A stretch of 64,000 bases of DNA from Heterobasidion occidentale (lineage: Eukaryota > Basidiomycota > Agaricomycetes > Russulales > Bondarzewiaceae), in assembly GCA_039111635.1 (NCBI GenBank), contig JBCAQO010000003.1, positions 930,001-994,000 on the forward strand, written 5' to 3'. Made by a program: the position numbers and the translations under genes. Below the pieces are notes generated by a model. It had not been told where the DNA came from, made no database searches, and was given only the letters and a program-made list of their open reading frames with translations. The stretch's first letter is position 1. Every line of letters starts with the position of its first letter. Of this stretch, positions 11,211 through 23,927 are shown piece by piece.

Positions 11211-14200
11211 ATGGACATGCACGACCCTAGAGGAATAATGAACGAGGATGGTCCACCCTCTCCACCGCAAACAGCAGCTACTACTCCATCGGCGATTACG
11301 TCGGCTTTTCAGGATGCTGCATCTACTTCGTCCTCCCATCCGAGTAGTTCTTTCGGTCTGAAGCAAAAGCTGAAAAGAAACAGGATCATCTTGTGCGTTT
11401 GAGCCCGTTTCACCTTTTGTTCTCATTGAATGAATTTCTCATTTAGGAGTTGCCAGCGTAGGTCTATACCTTTCGGTCGCGTGATAGCCAATTAATTTGG
11501 CATTGTTCTAGCATGTCATAGGCGAAAACAACAGGTGGCAAAGTTCTTTGCATCATGTCCTGTCGACGAGAGGTCTGACCACTGTCATAGTGCGATCGTG
11601 GCCATCCCTGCCGTAGATGGTAAGGAGGTCATGCTTCCACTTGACTGCATGGTGTTCATGGCTACAAATTCTCAGCATCGCCAGAGGTGCTCCAAATGGA
11701 TGTAACTATGAACAACCAAAAGAAGTGATCAATAGAAAGTAAGAACATGCCTTCATTACAGTCGTGTACACAACGTGACCGTTCTCTTGACACAGGCACA
11801 CTGAGACTCAGAGTAGCTTTCCTGAAGATTTCACAAACCGAGTCGGCCAGCTCGAGGGGCTGATCTCTACCACTCTCAGTAACCTAGAGCCTTCAGCTCT
11901 GGCTGGTCTGGATACACTTTTGCAGATTCTACAAAATAGCGGCAGTGTATCGTCGCATACAACGACCCCTGTAGATTTCGACCTGACAAGTGGCAGTCCT
12001 ACAGACCACACAGTCCAAATGGCAGCGGCAGCCCTTGATCAACTTCTGCAACAAGGCCAAGCTGTTGTTCAATCAAATGACACGGGTACATCCATGACTC
12101 CTTTCGGTCCAATTATCGATATGTTGCACCATGTATGTAATCGCTGTCCTGTACTCAGAATATTGACCTCTAAATACTGACCTCTATAGATACGTGGCAA
12201 TTCATCAACATCTGGCGCCACATACCTCTCTGACTTGCACCAGCATTTCCCCAATCGCAAAATCACCAACTTTCTCGTCAAATATTTCTTTGAAGAATCC
12301 TCGGTTCATTGGCAATACCTCATGATACATCGACCATATTTCAACAATTGTTATACTACCTTCTCGAATGGACCAATCCCACCCAGCCTCGAGTTTACAG
12401 CCCTTCTGGCCATCGTCTGCGCCACCGCTTTACAGTTTTTGCCCGAAAGTGACGAAGATGTGAGCCTCCCGTGAATTTCACTATATACCATCATGTGAAC
12501 ATGTCCTTCATTGCATTACGTTTAGGAATTCATCTTCGCCGAATATCCTCAAGGGCGCCAGATCCTGAAAAAACGGATGTATGATTTTACTCGCTCAGTC
12601 CTTGTCACAACAGCCAGTCCACCTGTATCATCAATCGAGCGTATCAGAGCACTGATGCTATTTTCGGTGTACCAATGGGTGAGTTGTACGACGTTCGAGA
12701 CCCCGAATTGAATGATCATCTGACTCTCACCTCTCAGAACGAGGGTAACGCTGCCGAATGCTACTTTGCTTCCGGTAAGCGAATCATGATTGAGGTCAGC
12801 TCTCCCTTTGATCTAACATTGCCTTATAGCTCTCGCAATACGCATGGCTCAGACTCGTAGGCAGCTCATTTATCTTGTAGATACATGTTTGACTCGCGTC
12901 TACCAGTGGCGATGAATCGGGACGGCGAGACGACGTGGCATATGAGACCTCAAGATGCTGAATGGAGAAGAAGGCTGTGGTGTAACCAAGATTTACCTTG
13001 AATTCTTGGTCTGGATCTAACTGCGAGCTTTTAGGGACGCTGTTCGTCTTTGACAGGTGACGGATTTCTTTTGTCTTAATAATTTATAGCATCCTCAACC
13101 GTCAGCCTAGGTTTCATGCAGTGGAGTATTGCCGCCCATATGTCATCTTCGAACATGTGAGTAGCCACAAGGGAGAAAGTTGACGGTCCACCTCACAACA
13201 TACATCAGCATACAGATGTCGCAACTTCCATGAATCTCGACGAGATAAGTCTGGAGACCGATAATGAGCTGGTACCTAAATCCATGGAGGAACCCACCGA
13301 CTCCCGTACGTGCTCATAGTGTAGGGTTCTGTTCTTTGACCTTGTTGACCCCGAATTCCAGTATACCTCATTATCCAAAGTCGATGGGCACAATTAATCG
13401 GTCAAATTTGGGATAGTTGCTTTGCTATCAATCTCCCCACGTACCGCGCCGTTATTGACTTTGAGAACCGAATACGAAAATTCGAGCTGGACTTGCCAGC
13501 GTCATTCCGATATCAGTCCCCGCAGGTAGCTCAGTCTCGCCCGTACCTCCAGTTCCAGGTATGCATGCCAAATAAGTATCCGTAGAGCAATTTTGACCTT
13601 TTACAGAACCAGATACAAACTATGTGTATCTACCATTCCCGTGCGCTTCTTCTGGTACGCAGTATGCTTCGAATGTCTCAACCTCAGCCTGAAATTTTGG
13701 CAGCGCCCATTCTTATTTATGCGTGTCGAAAGGCATGACCAAAACATGAGCGAGAAAGAAAAGAGGTCGAATATCTTCCATCGGCACTCAAGAACTATAA
13801 CTCTCATCTTTTGGTACGACCGATAGTTCATCAATGATGTATCAAGTCTAATTCTTGTTTCGGGACTTTCAGCAAGCGTCTCTTGGCGATGCTTCAGCTT
13901 TTCCAGACGCAGACGCCCAAAGCTCATAAGCGCTGGACTACGCTGACCCTCCTATCTTTTGAGGCTGCACGTAGGTCATGTCTGGATCGAGTGAAAGGAC
14001 AATGACTCATCGAGAATTGAGGACAGTCACATTAGCAGTTGCCATCATAGTGGATCCGCCAAATATCGAGAACGAGGAGCTTCAGGACTGGATCTCGTTC
14101 TCCCAGGTGCTCCTCAAGGACCTTGGGACTAGCAATACCGTCGCTGCCGTCGCCCTGCAGCACATTGACGTGATCCGAAAACGCACGGAGTTCGTGCTGA

Positions 14201-14490
14201 ATATGAGTCGAGGGAATAATGCGGCGTCCCTCGACATCATCGCACCGTCTCTTCATAGCATCGAGCGTGCAACGAGGGTCCTTTCGCAGCCTCAGCCTTG
14301 CATGACGGACTTGCTTGGCCACGACTTTGTGATGGATCCCTATTGGACCACCATTCAACCGGGAGCTTTTGGAGGGCATTTCCCAGGGATCGAGTCTCTC
14401 AGTGGGCCCTTGGATTCCACTAACCTAGAACGATTTCTGGACAGTTGCATGACAATGCAGTCGAAGGCACCGCCCATCTTTACTGTTTGA
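11211..14490 (+). CDS. Zn2Cys6 fungal-specific transcription factor
   Basis: Nuclear DNA-binding regulator; target unknown. About 19 exons join in frame: 11211-11392, 11447-11457, 11512-11534, 11591-11619, 11676-11738, 11796-12132, 12190-12459, 12526-12678, 12738-12774, 12830-12856, 12907-12981, 13035-13056, 13090-13156, 13209-13305, 13362-13558, 13607-13654, 13704-13813, 13873-13970 and 14036-14490. Exons 1-5 assemble the zinc cluster: KRNRIILSCQPCHRRKQQ, then CDRGHPCRRCIARGAPNGC, with six cysteines in order. The middle homology region follows, with RMAQTLAMNRDGETTWH and RRRLWWTLFVFD, which are hallmarks of the fungal transcription-factor domain. The C-terminal helical part ends APPIFTV. The zinc knuckle is cut by four introns and includes an 11-nt exon. 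Borders after 13607 are less certain than the rest. The gene is convergent with DPH1, 118 bp away. Confidence 0.85.
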
Positions 14491-14608
14491 ACCCTATCGT
14501 CGATCACCTTGTCTTTGTTTGGCTCTTGGCTACACTGTATTCTATAATACAACCTGAATGTCGTCAAGCAGAGAGATTGTCTGGAAAGCGATGAGAGCAT
14601 TGGTGGGA

Positions 14609-16483
14609 TTAAAATGAAGCTGTCGTTCTCGAGATCGCCCAAGGCGTGCCAGCAGCGTAGAAGTCCATTGGATACACACCGTCACTCTTCTTCCCTTCTC
14701 CGTCCTCCGAATAATCCATCCACCCGATGGCCTGTCCAATTGCTACAGAGGTCTCGTAAGGAGTGAGCAAGGGACGATCGAACGCGTAGCCCCAGTCTAT
14801 AGAGAGGCGAGGACAGGAGGTCTGAACAAAAGTGGATATGTGGGGACTGAAGAGGGACAGCTTCGCGGGCGAGAGTTCGGAGAGCAGTATGGGGATGTAT
14901 GGAATGGACGTGCGCGATTGGGTAAGTTGATGAGTGATGGCCTAGTGAGTACATCGCATTCAGCCAATTTGAGGTGGTCCGAGATGTATAGCAAAATATA
15001 CCTGTAATTGTTTGAAACTTCCCTGGCGACCTAACGTACCAAGAATAACGCCCCACATAGGGGGTTCGTCGAGAGGATCCGACAAGGATTTAACGACAGA
15101 AATGTTTTCTGCATTCGTCGCTGACCGATGTGCAAAAGTATCGATACTTTTCCTGGCCGTCTGCACTGCGTCATTCCGCACTGTCTTCATCTCCTCATGC
15201 GCATACCGCTCTCGCGTGAATTTCTTAGAATAAGGGTCATAGCGGAACGCTGGAACGGTCGGATTGGCGATCATGATAGATTCGAGGTGAAAACGTCCGT
15301 CGCCAAGATATCTAAAGGTGAGATAGTACGCTCAGGCGAATGTAGGAGGGGTGTCAGCAAACGGGCTCACATGAGTGCGTCAACATCATCGCTCAGCCGG
15401 GGCGCCGTACAACCCAGAATTTCGCCAGGGGATAATGGCTTCGAACGGGGAATGATTGCGTCGTATCTCCCGGTATATAGCGTCGGCTGTTTTACCTCAA
15501 GCTCTGAACTCGAGGAGGCTTCAGAGTGTCCTATCAGGCCGGCAGGTGTGATGAAAGGCGTTGGATCAGTGTACTCCACAGTAAGGTCATCCTTCAGTCG
15601 TGAGAGAGCGGCTACAAACTGTATCGTGGACACCAGGGCAAGGCGTGTCGGTTTGGAAGAAGTCCCCTTGTCTACGTCAGGCTGTGAAAGGATATGGGTT
15701 TCTTCGGATGACTTGGTTGGGCCCTCTATTTGGAGATGTCGAGACTGGCCGATCTTTTGACCAGCAGGGATGAAGACGTCACTTTCTTCAGAGTCCAATA
15801 GTTCTTCATGGAAGCGTTGACGATCACCAGGAAAGTTCATACGGACAGTCTGCGCAAGATGGGTGGCGTCGATGGCGATTTCAACGAAAATGTATAGCGT
15901 TTTGATAGTTGTCTGGTCCATCGGAACTGAGCAACGAGTAAGAACTCGGAAGTCATGCATAGAGAGATACATTGCAGACCGAGACAGCTATGTCCGTAGT
16001 GAACGAGCATATCGCACCCTAGAGCGACAGCTGTATAATCGTCGATGCAACAAGCACCATATGTAACATCGCCCATGATGACCGTCAGAGCATCTGTGAA
16101 TCTAAAGCACGCAGAGTTCATGAGCATGACAGAAAGTAAGTCGACGTCAAGATTACAAACCGCTCGATGATGTCCGCTATGGTGCAAGCAAACATTTGAA
16201 GGCCCTCCGGCATCTGCAGCGCCACCATTTTCGCGCTGTTCTTCCTTACATGGTGGATGGTCTTGTGTATCTCGAAAGAATAGTTAGACGGCAATTGCTG
16301 GATGGCGCCATTTAGCTGAACGTCGGAGAGGACGTCTTCGGGGATCTGATTTGCAACAACGGGTGCAACGCCAGGCTTCGAAGGCCGCGCGCTTTTACTA
16401 CCTACGAATCTTTTTCGAGGGTTTTTTGTGGTTTTAATGTGGGATGCCTGCGAAGGTTTGGACACCGGCTGAGGCTCTGACAT
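14609..16483 (-). CDS. DPH1: Diphthamide biosynthesis protein 1 (2-(3-amino-3-carboxypropyl)histidine synthase subunit 1)
   Basis: Radical-SAM-like iron-sulfur subunit that, with Dph2, transfers the 3-amino-3-carboxypropyl group of SAM to a histidine of elongation factor 2, the first step of diphthamide formation in the cytosol. Exons 16483-16161, 16101-15980, 15926-15371, 15311-15002 and 14941-14609 give 547 aa with all phases consistent. Motifs are [49 protein letters not shown] (first cluster cysteine region), [29 protein letters not shown] and [13 protein letters not shown] (last cluster cysteine region). The protein is longer than yeast Dph1 because of a low-complexity insert of roughly 80 residues in exon 3 (about [11 protein letters not shown] to KGTSSKPT). 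It is divergent from NCR1 and shares a 220-bp promoter with it. Confidence 0.95.
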
Positions 16484-16703
16484 GATTCGACGGCACCTGC
16501 AAAAGTCGAATGGAGGAGAACCTACGAGATGCCAAATCTGGACGGCATGAGGTCATTGTGGCTGTGCAAGTGCACGCTGGATCGTGCCAGCTCCCCGACT
16601 CGGTCTGGCAGCGCACCACGACTCGAGACGCGTCCCGTACACCCCTTCCCTACACCATCCTCCTTGGCGAGCTCATACTTCCAGGCGCGCTCCGGTCGTT
16701 GAC

Positions 16704-19700
16704 ATGACCTCTAACCAGACACCGTCTTCTGGTGAGGGGCGTTGCGCCCTGAGAGGATCGTGTGGAACCAAAGGATGGTTTGGAAAGCCTCTGCCATGTC
16801 CATATGTTGGACCCCCTGTCGATGTACGTGCGCGTGTAATGTCTATTCCTTATGTTGTAAAGAACTGAGGACTCTGTAGCCCGACAGCAAAGCACGCGCC
16901 CTTCTCACGTCAGTGTGTGGTGAAGAGTTCGCCAACGGACCTACTTGTTGTGATACGGACCAATTGGAAGTTCTACGCGACAATCTGGCACAAGTGGAAA
17001 CACTTATATCCTCATGTCCAGCTTGCCGCAACAACTTCCGCTCCTTCTTCTGCCATTTTACCTGCTCCCCCCAACAGGCTACATTTGTGAATGTAACTTC
17101 TACCCAGAAGTCTTCGACAGGTCAGACGGCTGTGAAGTCTCTCGACTTTTTTGTTGGTGAACGATTCGGGGAGGGTTTCTTCAGCAGTTGTGAGAAGGTT
17201 CAAGTAGGCGCAGCTAATAGCTACGCCATGGATCTCATCGGCGGTGGAGCTACAAATTACACCGGATTCTTGAAATATTTGGGCGACGAGAAAGACTTGG
17301 GGAGTCCGTTCCAAATCAATTTCCCTCCTCCTTCTACTTCCTCGGAATTGGAGCCATACGACAGACAGGCTAGGAACTGCTCAGACAACGATCTTCTTAG
17401 TCGTTGCACATGCATAGACTGCCCACAGGTTTGCCAAGCCCTCCCTCCCCTCCCTGCGCCAGACGAGCTCAATACATGTCGAGTCGGCGCAACGTCGTGT
17501 CTTACTTTTTTTCTGGTCCTTGCTTACGGTCTCTGCGCATTCGCATTCGTTTCCGGGTTCAGCTTCCAAAGGGCGCTCAGTCTTCGAAGAGAGAGGAAAC
17601 GTGCTCGAATGGTTTTGTCTGCCGAAACTGCATCAGATACCCCCCTTTCTCCGAGGTCGCATGCACGAGGTTTGGTTGGCGCTTCCTCGCTAGCACACTT
17701 CATCGACGGCGAACAATCGTCGTCGAGTCAAGCAGAGTCTCGTATGGGCCGCGGATTGACTCTGGACCCCATAGAAACCGTCCAGCCCCGCCAATATCGC
17801 CTGAACTCTATCCTCCGCTCTTTCTTCTACCGGGTCGGTTCCATCTCTGCCAACTATCCATGGTTAACATTCTCAGTGATGTTCACTGTGGTTGGACTGC
17901 TGAATATAGGCTGGAAGAACTTCAGCGTGGAGACAGATCCAGTAAGACTGTGGGTAGCGCCTGACTCGGAGAGCAAGATCCAGAAGGAGTTCTTCGACCA
18001 GAACTTCGGGCCTTTTTATCGTACGGAGCAGATCTTTGTGACCTCTTTGCCTGTGGAGTCAAACACACTTGAGCATAATGTATCTTTGGAAACGCGCGCG
18101 GTGGCCGAGGTCAAACCACCAGTTCTGTCTTGGGACCATCTCAAGTATTGGTTCGATGTGGAATCCGATATTCGTTCCCTCCGCTCTTCACCAAACGGAT
18201 ACCGCCTTTCAGATGTCTGTTTCAAACCCGCTGGGCCGCGTGGCGCCTGTGTCTTCCAATCTGTCACTGCATGGTTCGGAAATGATATCGATAATACAAG
18301 CCCCGATACTTGGGCTGATCGCATACAACAGTGTGCGCATACCCCGGCAGAATGCCTGCCTGACTTCCAACAGCCCCTAGGCCCGAAGTATGTTTTAGGC
18401 AAGGTGCCAGACTCTGAGCGGGGGTACTTGGGCGCGGAAGCTTTAGTCATCAATATCGTTGTTTCTGACTCGCTCGATCCGGAGGTGCAGGAGAAGGCGA
18501 TGGAATGGGAACGCACTTTGCGGGAATATCTCTATGACCTGAGTCAGAGAGCTCCCGAGCAGGCAGGGCTAGAGATTGCGTTTTCTACCGGCGTGTCTCT
18601 CGAAGAGGAGCTCAATAAGAGCACGAACACGGACGTCAAGATCGTCGTCCTGTCGTACATTGCTATGTTCTTCTACGTGTCACTGACGCTAGGTAATGGT
18701 TTTGTAGGCCGTGAAGAAGAGGGTACCATATCATCACTCTGGAACTGGGCCTCGAACTTGCCTCGCCTGTTCACGCGTTCACACTTGTCTTCCTCCTCTA
18801 TATCGGTCGACTCCCGGAATGTCCCACGATTCTTCCCTCGTCTCCCGCGCAAGCTTTTCGTTGGTTCGAAGCTAACTTTGGGCCTGTTCAGCATTGCACT
18901 GGTCATCCTCTCTGTTTCCTCTTCTATTGGCTTCTTCTCCGCTGCTGGCGTGAAAGTGACCCTTATCATTGCCGAGGTCATACCTTTCCTCGTATTGGCC
19001 GTTGGCGTGGACAATGTGTTCATCCTAGTCCATGAGTTGGATCGCCAGAACCTGCTGCACGGTCCGAACGCTGCTTCGCCGGAGCAGGCATTGAATTTCT
19101 CTGCTGCAGCGTCCCCTACGTCTAGGCGCTCGCATTTCGAGTCATCTCGTGACGCGTCAGTCGATGCGGCGTCTATGCCTTTGTATCTGTCGCCGGAAGA
19201 GCGTGTGGTGAGGACGTTGGCGAAGATGGGGCCGTCGATATTGCTGAGTACCATAACCGAGACCGTTGCTTTCTCTCTCGGTGCGTTGGTACCAATGCCG
19301 GCTGTCAGGAACTTCGCTCTCTATGCCGCGGGTAGTGTGTTCTTGAATGCCCTTTTGCAAATCACTGTATTCGTCAGCGCTCTCGTCCTCGATTTGCGCC
19401 GGATAGAGGTGAGCAAGGCTTATATCTTTATGCGGATGTCACTGATCATCAACCCACTCAACAGTCAAGTAGAGTCGACTGTCTCCCATGTATCAAGCTT
19501 CCTTCCAGAATTCAGCTCCTTGAAGCCCCACGGACCGGTAGTGGCCTAGGCCTCATCGCAAGGGGCATTCGCAAATATTATGCGCCGTTTCTGCTTCGCC
19601 CGTTCATAAAGGGAATGGTCCTCTTATCTTTCGGAGGTGTTTTCATTGCCTCTGTCATCTCCATTCAACACATTGAGCTTGGACTTGGTTAGTAGTTTCT

Positions 19701-21222
19701 CGCTGTGACCACATTGATTGACACTATTATTTCAGATCAACGGCTGGCTTTACCGTCGGAATCTTATTTGATTCCTTATTTCAACAGCCTCGACACATAT
19801 TTAGACATTGGCCCCCCTGTCTACTTCATCACCCATGATATCGATGTCACGCAACGACCAGGTCAACAAAGTCTCTGCGGCCGGTTCACCACTTGCGACG
19901 ATTCATCCGTAGCCAACATCTTGGAAGCTGAACGCAAACGTTCTGAGGTGTCTTTTATCTCACAGCCCACCGCATCGTGGATCGACGACTTTTTCAACTG
20001 GTTGAACCCGGCCGTGGAGACCTGTTGCCGTGTCCGCAAACGGGACCCCAACACATTTTGCACAGCGCGTGATTCCCCTAGGTTATGCCAACCTTGCATG
20101 CAGGGCAAGGAGCCGGCATGGAATATCACCATGAACGGACTACCTGAGGGCGAGGAGTTCATGCGTTATCTACGGCAGTGGCTAGTATCGCCTACCACGG
20201 AGGAGTGTCCACTGGCTGGACAAGCATCATTTGGAACTGCGTTGTCGATCAATCCTGAAGCAGACGACGTCATCGCATCCCACTTCCGAACGTTCACTTC
20301 TCCACTCAAGGGTCAGGCTGACTTTATCAATGCGTTTGCGGCTGCACATCGCATCGCGGACGACCTCTCTGCACAAACTGGCGCGACTGTCTTCCCGTAC
20401 TCTCTTTTCTTCGTGTTCTTTGACCAGTATGCACACATCATATCTATGACACAGGAAGTCCTTGGATTGGGCCTCGCGTCTGTGCTTATTGTCACCGCGT
20501 TGCTCCTCGGCTCCTGGCGCACGGGTACCATCGTCACGGCGGTTGTCGCTCTGACTGTGGTGAATGTGATGGGCGTGATGGGCTTGTGGGGGATTAGCTT
20601 GAACGCCATCAGCCTGGTGAACCTTGTTATCTCCCTAGGGATTGCTGTCGAGTTCTGCGCACATGTTGCAAGGTCGTTCATGAGCTCTGGGTCTGGCCTG
20701 CCTATGGATCATCCTGCTGGACAGAAGGAGCGTGATGAGAGGATGTGGATAGCATTGGTTGATGTCGGCCCATCTGTGAGTCTCCTCGTTCTACTTACTT
20801 CCATAGTGCTAATGTAGCTTTTTTATCTAGGTTTTGTCGGGGATCACCCTCACAAAGTTGATCGGCATGAGTGTGCTCGCTCTTACACGTTCGAAACTTC
20901 TCGAGGTGAGATCAGGCTTCACATTTCAAGGTGGCGCCACTGATTCGGCTGCAGATCTATTACTTCCGGATGTGGCTTACCCTAATTATCTCTGGAGCAT
21001 TGCATGGGCTCGTCCTGCTACCCGTCGTATTAAGCATAGCAGGCGGTCCAGGATTCCCTCTACAGGAAGCGGACGAGGAATGGATGTCGAACGCTATCAG
21101 GCATGACTACGAATATGCGTGAGTGGGGCCCGCTACCATGCTCGTGGACAATTAACTAAACACTGTTCCGTCCTCTCAGGCCTTTCCTTGCTGATGACGA
21201 CTCCATTCATAGCGACGACTAG
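16704..21222 (+). CDS. NCR1: Niemann-Pick type C1 sterol transporter homologue
   Basis: Vacuolar/lysosomal membrane protein that accepts sterol from NPC2 and inserts it into the limiting membrane. Exons are 16704-16823, 16880-19408, 19465-19687, 19736-20775, 20831-20905, 20955-21118 and 21180-21222, about 1397 aa. The cysteine-rich N-terminal sterol-binding domain starts at GRCALRGSCGTKGWFGKPLP. A large lumenal loop follows, then the sterol-sensing domain (FSIALVILSVSSSIGFF, VIPFLVLAVGVDNVFILVHE), a second cysteine-rich lumenal loop and the last RND-type membrane bundle (SLVNLVISLGIAVEFCAHV). The start is uncertain: the ATG used gives no signal peptide, although a hydrophobic run (YTILLGELILPGAL) is encoded just upstream in another frame (about 16651-16694). 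Function is very secure; only the first residues are in doubt. Confidence 0.93.
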
Positions 21223-21369
21223 ACGCTGCTTGATATATGTACACTAACGCGATCTTTTTTAATTGATGTAATGGGTCGATGACTGCGAGGCACAGTATTT
21301 CCATGATATTGAATACAACGCGGTAACAAAGACACTTGCAAGAACGAATGCGTACACAGATATATATGC

Positions 21370-22262
21370 CTAGGCCTCTCGAGGTGCCGGCGATCTTGAC
21401 CGACTATCTCTGATATCGTCCCTGCTATAGCTCCTTCGTCCTCTGCTGTACGATCTTGATCGGCTGCGACTCCTGCTGTATCTCGAGTAGGAAGAAAGTG
21501 ACCGGGAGCGAGAACGGGAACGAGAGACGGAGCGTGAGCGAGAACGGCTCGAGCGCACCGAATAGCTAGCAGAGCGCGAACGACCCCTCCGTCCCCCGTA
21601 TCCTCCACGTTCATAGCTTGGTGATCTCCTCCTAGGAGCGATGGCCCCTACTCTGCGAATGGGGGACCGAGACCGAGAGCGGGACACAGGGCGATAAGTG
21701 TCTCTCGGCGGGGGCCTGCGAGGAGGTGGTCTACGATACCCGTCGGCGAAGCGTCCAAACTCCCTCCTAGGGAACCTGGGAGAACGGGAGCGCGACCGAG
21801 AGCGCGAGGGGGAGCGAGGCCTGTCTCGGCCGTTGCGGACACGTGGGCGGGGAGAGCGCGAACGAGAGCGCACTGGAAGGTCGGAGAGTTCGACATTCAA
21901 TACCGCACCATCGAGCTGTCCGCCGTTCATGTGAGACGCTGCCTTGTGCGCGGCTGCCGATTCTTCAAATTCCAGTGCCGCCTTCCCCCTGTTTTGACCC
22001 GCTGCGAAGAATGGAGTTTAGCGACGAGCCCAGACCAGTACGGATAGGAGTTGGACACACATTTTCCATATACGGGGAGATCGACCTTGATGATTTTGCC
22101 GTAGAAGCCGAAGATGGTACGGAGGTGGGCCTCCACGACGTTGCGAGTAAGGTGGGTCACGACGACGACCTTTGCGTCATTTTTTTCCGGCGCCCCATTT
22201 TCCATGTCGACGTCGACATCGGGGACTCGTCTTGGTGAGGGGGATCGGCCTCGTGTCGACAT
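21370..22262 (-). CDS. RNPS1-like SR protein (RRM plus RS domain)
   Basis: RNA-binding splicing cofactor of the ASAP/PSAP and exon-junction type, acting in the nucleus. Exons 22262-22061 and 22001-21370 give 277 aa. A short acidic N-terminus is followed by one RRM: VVVVTHLTRNVVEAHLRTIF (RNP2 region), YGKIIKVDLPVYGKSG, NRGKAALEFE (RNP1 region) and HMNGGQLDGAVLNVEL. Such a short-spaced RRM starting K-V-x-V-x-x-L-T-x-N-V matches RNPS1. The rest is almost entirely arginine/serine dipeptides with some Gly/Tyr, typical of an RS domain phosphorylated by SRPK/CLK kinases. It is convergent with NCR1 with 147 bp between stops. Confidence 0.85.
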
Positions 22263-22692
22263 TGTTCAGTTGGTGTCGTTGTGTCTCGGGCTGAAAGAGT
22301 CGCTCAGAGTCCAGAGCGTAACAGGGTCACATGACTGTGACAATTCGTCAGCAGCTCTCATGGGCTTCATTCTCTAGCTGCTCTAGACCCCTTCACTTCC
22401 GAGACCTTCACTTCCGAAATCTCTTGTATGCCTTCCGCGAAACCAATGCGCGAAAAGGTATATAAGTGTCCATGGAGAGACGATGAGCGCTATCCAAATT
22501 TTTCCTCTTACTCCCATCTACCCGCTACTTGCGTTGACCGCACATACCACTCACCACACAATCTATCCAACTGCTCGCGTTGATCGCACATACTACTCAC
22601 CACACAATCTATCCATCTACTTGCGTTGACCGCACATACTCATACAACACATCATAACCAACTACTTGCGTTGATCGCATCTACCCTTCGAT
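22263..22692. promoter_or_regulatory. Divergent promoter of RNPS1-like gene and Ran1-like kinase
   Basis: A 430-bp spacer. Near 22456 there is a tataag element about 235 bp upstream of the kinase ATG. The kinase-proximal 165 bp are occupied by tandem repeats (separate entry). Confidence 0.5.
22525..22690 (+). repeat. Tandem 45-50 bp repeats in the kinase leader, core tgcgttgaycgca
   Basis: Four diverged copies of a unit that begins with cttgcgttgaccgcacata and continues with ctcaccacacaatctatcc in the first two copies. Copies start near 22525, 22573, 22616 and 22663. Each carries the interrupted palindrome TGCG-TTGAY-CGCA (one copy has CGCG in the left arm). The array ends two bases before the ATG at 22693, so it must lie in the promoter or 5' untranslated region. 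Confidence 0.85.
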
Positions 22693-23927
22693 ATGTCTTA
22701 TGCACGCAACTCCATCCCTGACCTCACTGGTCGTCTCCTCGCTCATCACTCTCTAGAGCTTGTCCAGAAGATAGGCTCTGGTGCCTTCGGCGTCGTCTAT
22801 CGTGCCATTGAGACGGCCTCACCTGAACCACAGGAGTACGCGGTGAAGGTTCTCCTAAGAGCTGATCCCAAGTCTCAAATGGGTCGTCTTCAGACGCGCG
22901 AGCTCGCTTTACACCAAATCGTCTCTGATCACCCCAATATTGTTTCCGTTCATCGAATCATCAAAGATGCTTATTTCACCTATGTTGTGATGGACCTTTG
23001 TCCCTCTGGTGATATATGCAGAGCCGTCACAACTACGAGCACTTTCTATCAGAGAGACGATCTGGTGAAGCAGGTCTTCACCCAAATCATCGATGCCGTT
23101 CAGTTTTGCCATTCCAACGGCGTCTATCATCGCGACCTGAAACCTGACAATATTCTTTGCTCGGAAGATTTGTCTAATATCTACCTCACCGACTTTGGTC
23201 TGGCCACCAGTCGGCCAGTCACTTCAGAACTCCGCACGGGTACCCCTAATTTCATGAGTCCTGGTGAGCCCGATCCTTTTTCCTTCTTCGAGTGAAAATG
23301 TGCTGAACCCCTTTCCCCATGCGCTCAGAGTGTCTCCGCAAAGGTGGTAAAGGCGACAGAGTCGGCTCTCGCCATTGTGACATTTGGTCGCTTGGCATCC
23401 TCCTCATCTCCATGCTCACTGGTATGCTTCCTTGGGACACTCCTACACTCGACAACCATCACTTCCAACAGTATCTCACTCAGCCGGACTTCTTCACATC
23501 CTTCCTCCCCATCTCTCAGGAGGCGGCTGTCCTTCTTCGCCGCATCCTCGTCTACAAACCCCTCGATCGTATCTCGCTCGCAGAGTTGCGCGAAGAGGTG
23601 GGCAAGATTGACACCTTCTTCCTTACCGATGAGGAGATTGCCAGGGCCCCTGAAGACGCGCGTAATGTAGCGAAGGAGTGCGCAGCGAATCAGAGACGAG
23701 CCTCGTCCAAGGCCCCTCTCCTTTTCCCTATGCCGCCCTCGCTTTCAACGTCTTCATCGACTTGGAGCGCTAAGAGTGAGCTCCCGGTGACGCCCGAGAC
23801 ATACCCTGTTCTACCGGTTGCAGATATTCGCGAGATGTCCGGTGGGCTGGATCTCAACGAACCTGTCATTCGCATTCCGAAATCACCTATCATTACTCGG
23901 AACGGCAATGCTCAGAGGGCATGGTAG
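22693..23927 (+). CDS. Serine/threonine protein kinase of the Ran1/Pat1-Ksp1-Vhs1 group
   Basis: Protein kinase of a fungal group linked to nutrient sensing and meiotic or filamentous development. Exons 22693-23263 and 23329-23927 give 389 aa. The kinase domain starts almost at the N-terminus: KIGSGAFGVVYRA (Gly loop), YAVKVLL (ATP lysine), VYHRDLKPDNILC (catalytic loop), LTDFGLAT (DFG) and, across the intron, GTPNFMSPECL (APE-like). The P+1 segment continues HCDIWSLGILLISMLTG. The Ran1/Ksp1 assignment rests on the short N-terminus, CDIWSLG and the PWDTP segment; other small fungal kinases remain possible. The C-terminal 80 residues are Ser/Pro-rich. All catalytic residues are present. The repeated leader is unusual. 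Confidence 0.82.

Noticed and set aside
21698..21934. Plus-strand Arg/Glu-rich frame opposite the RNPS1-like gene
   Set aside because: Reverse complement of the RS-dipeptide region; expected artefact.
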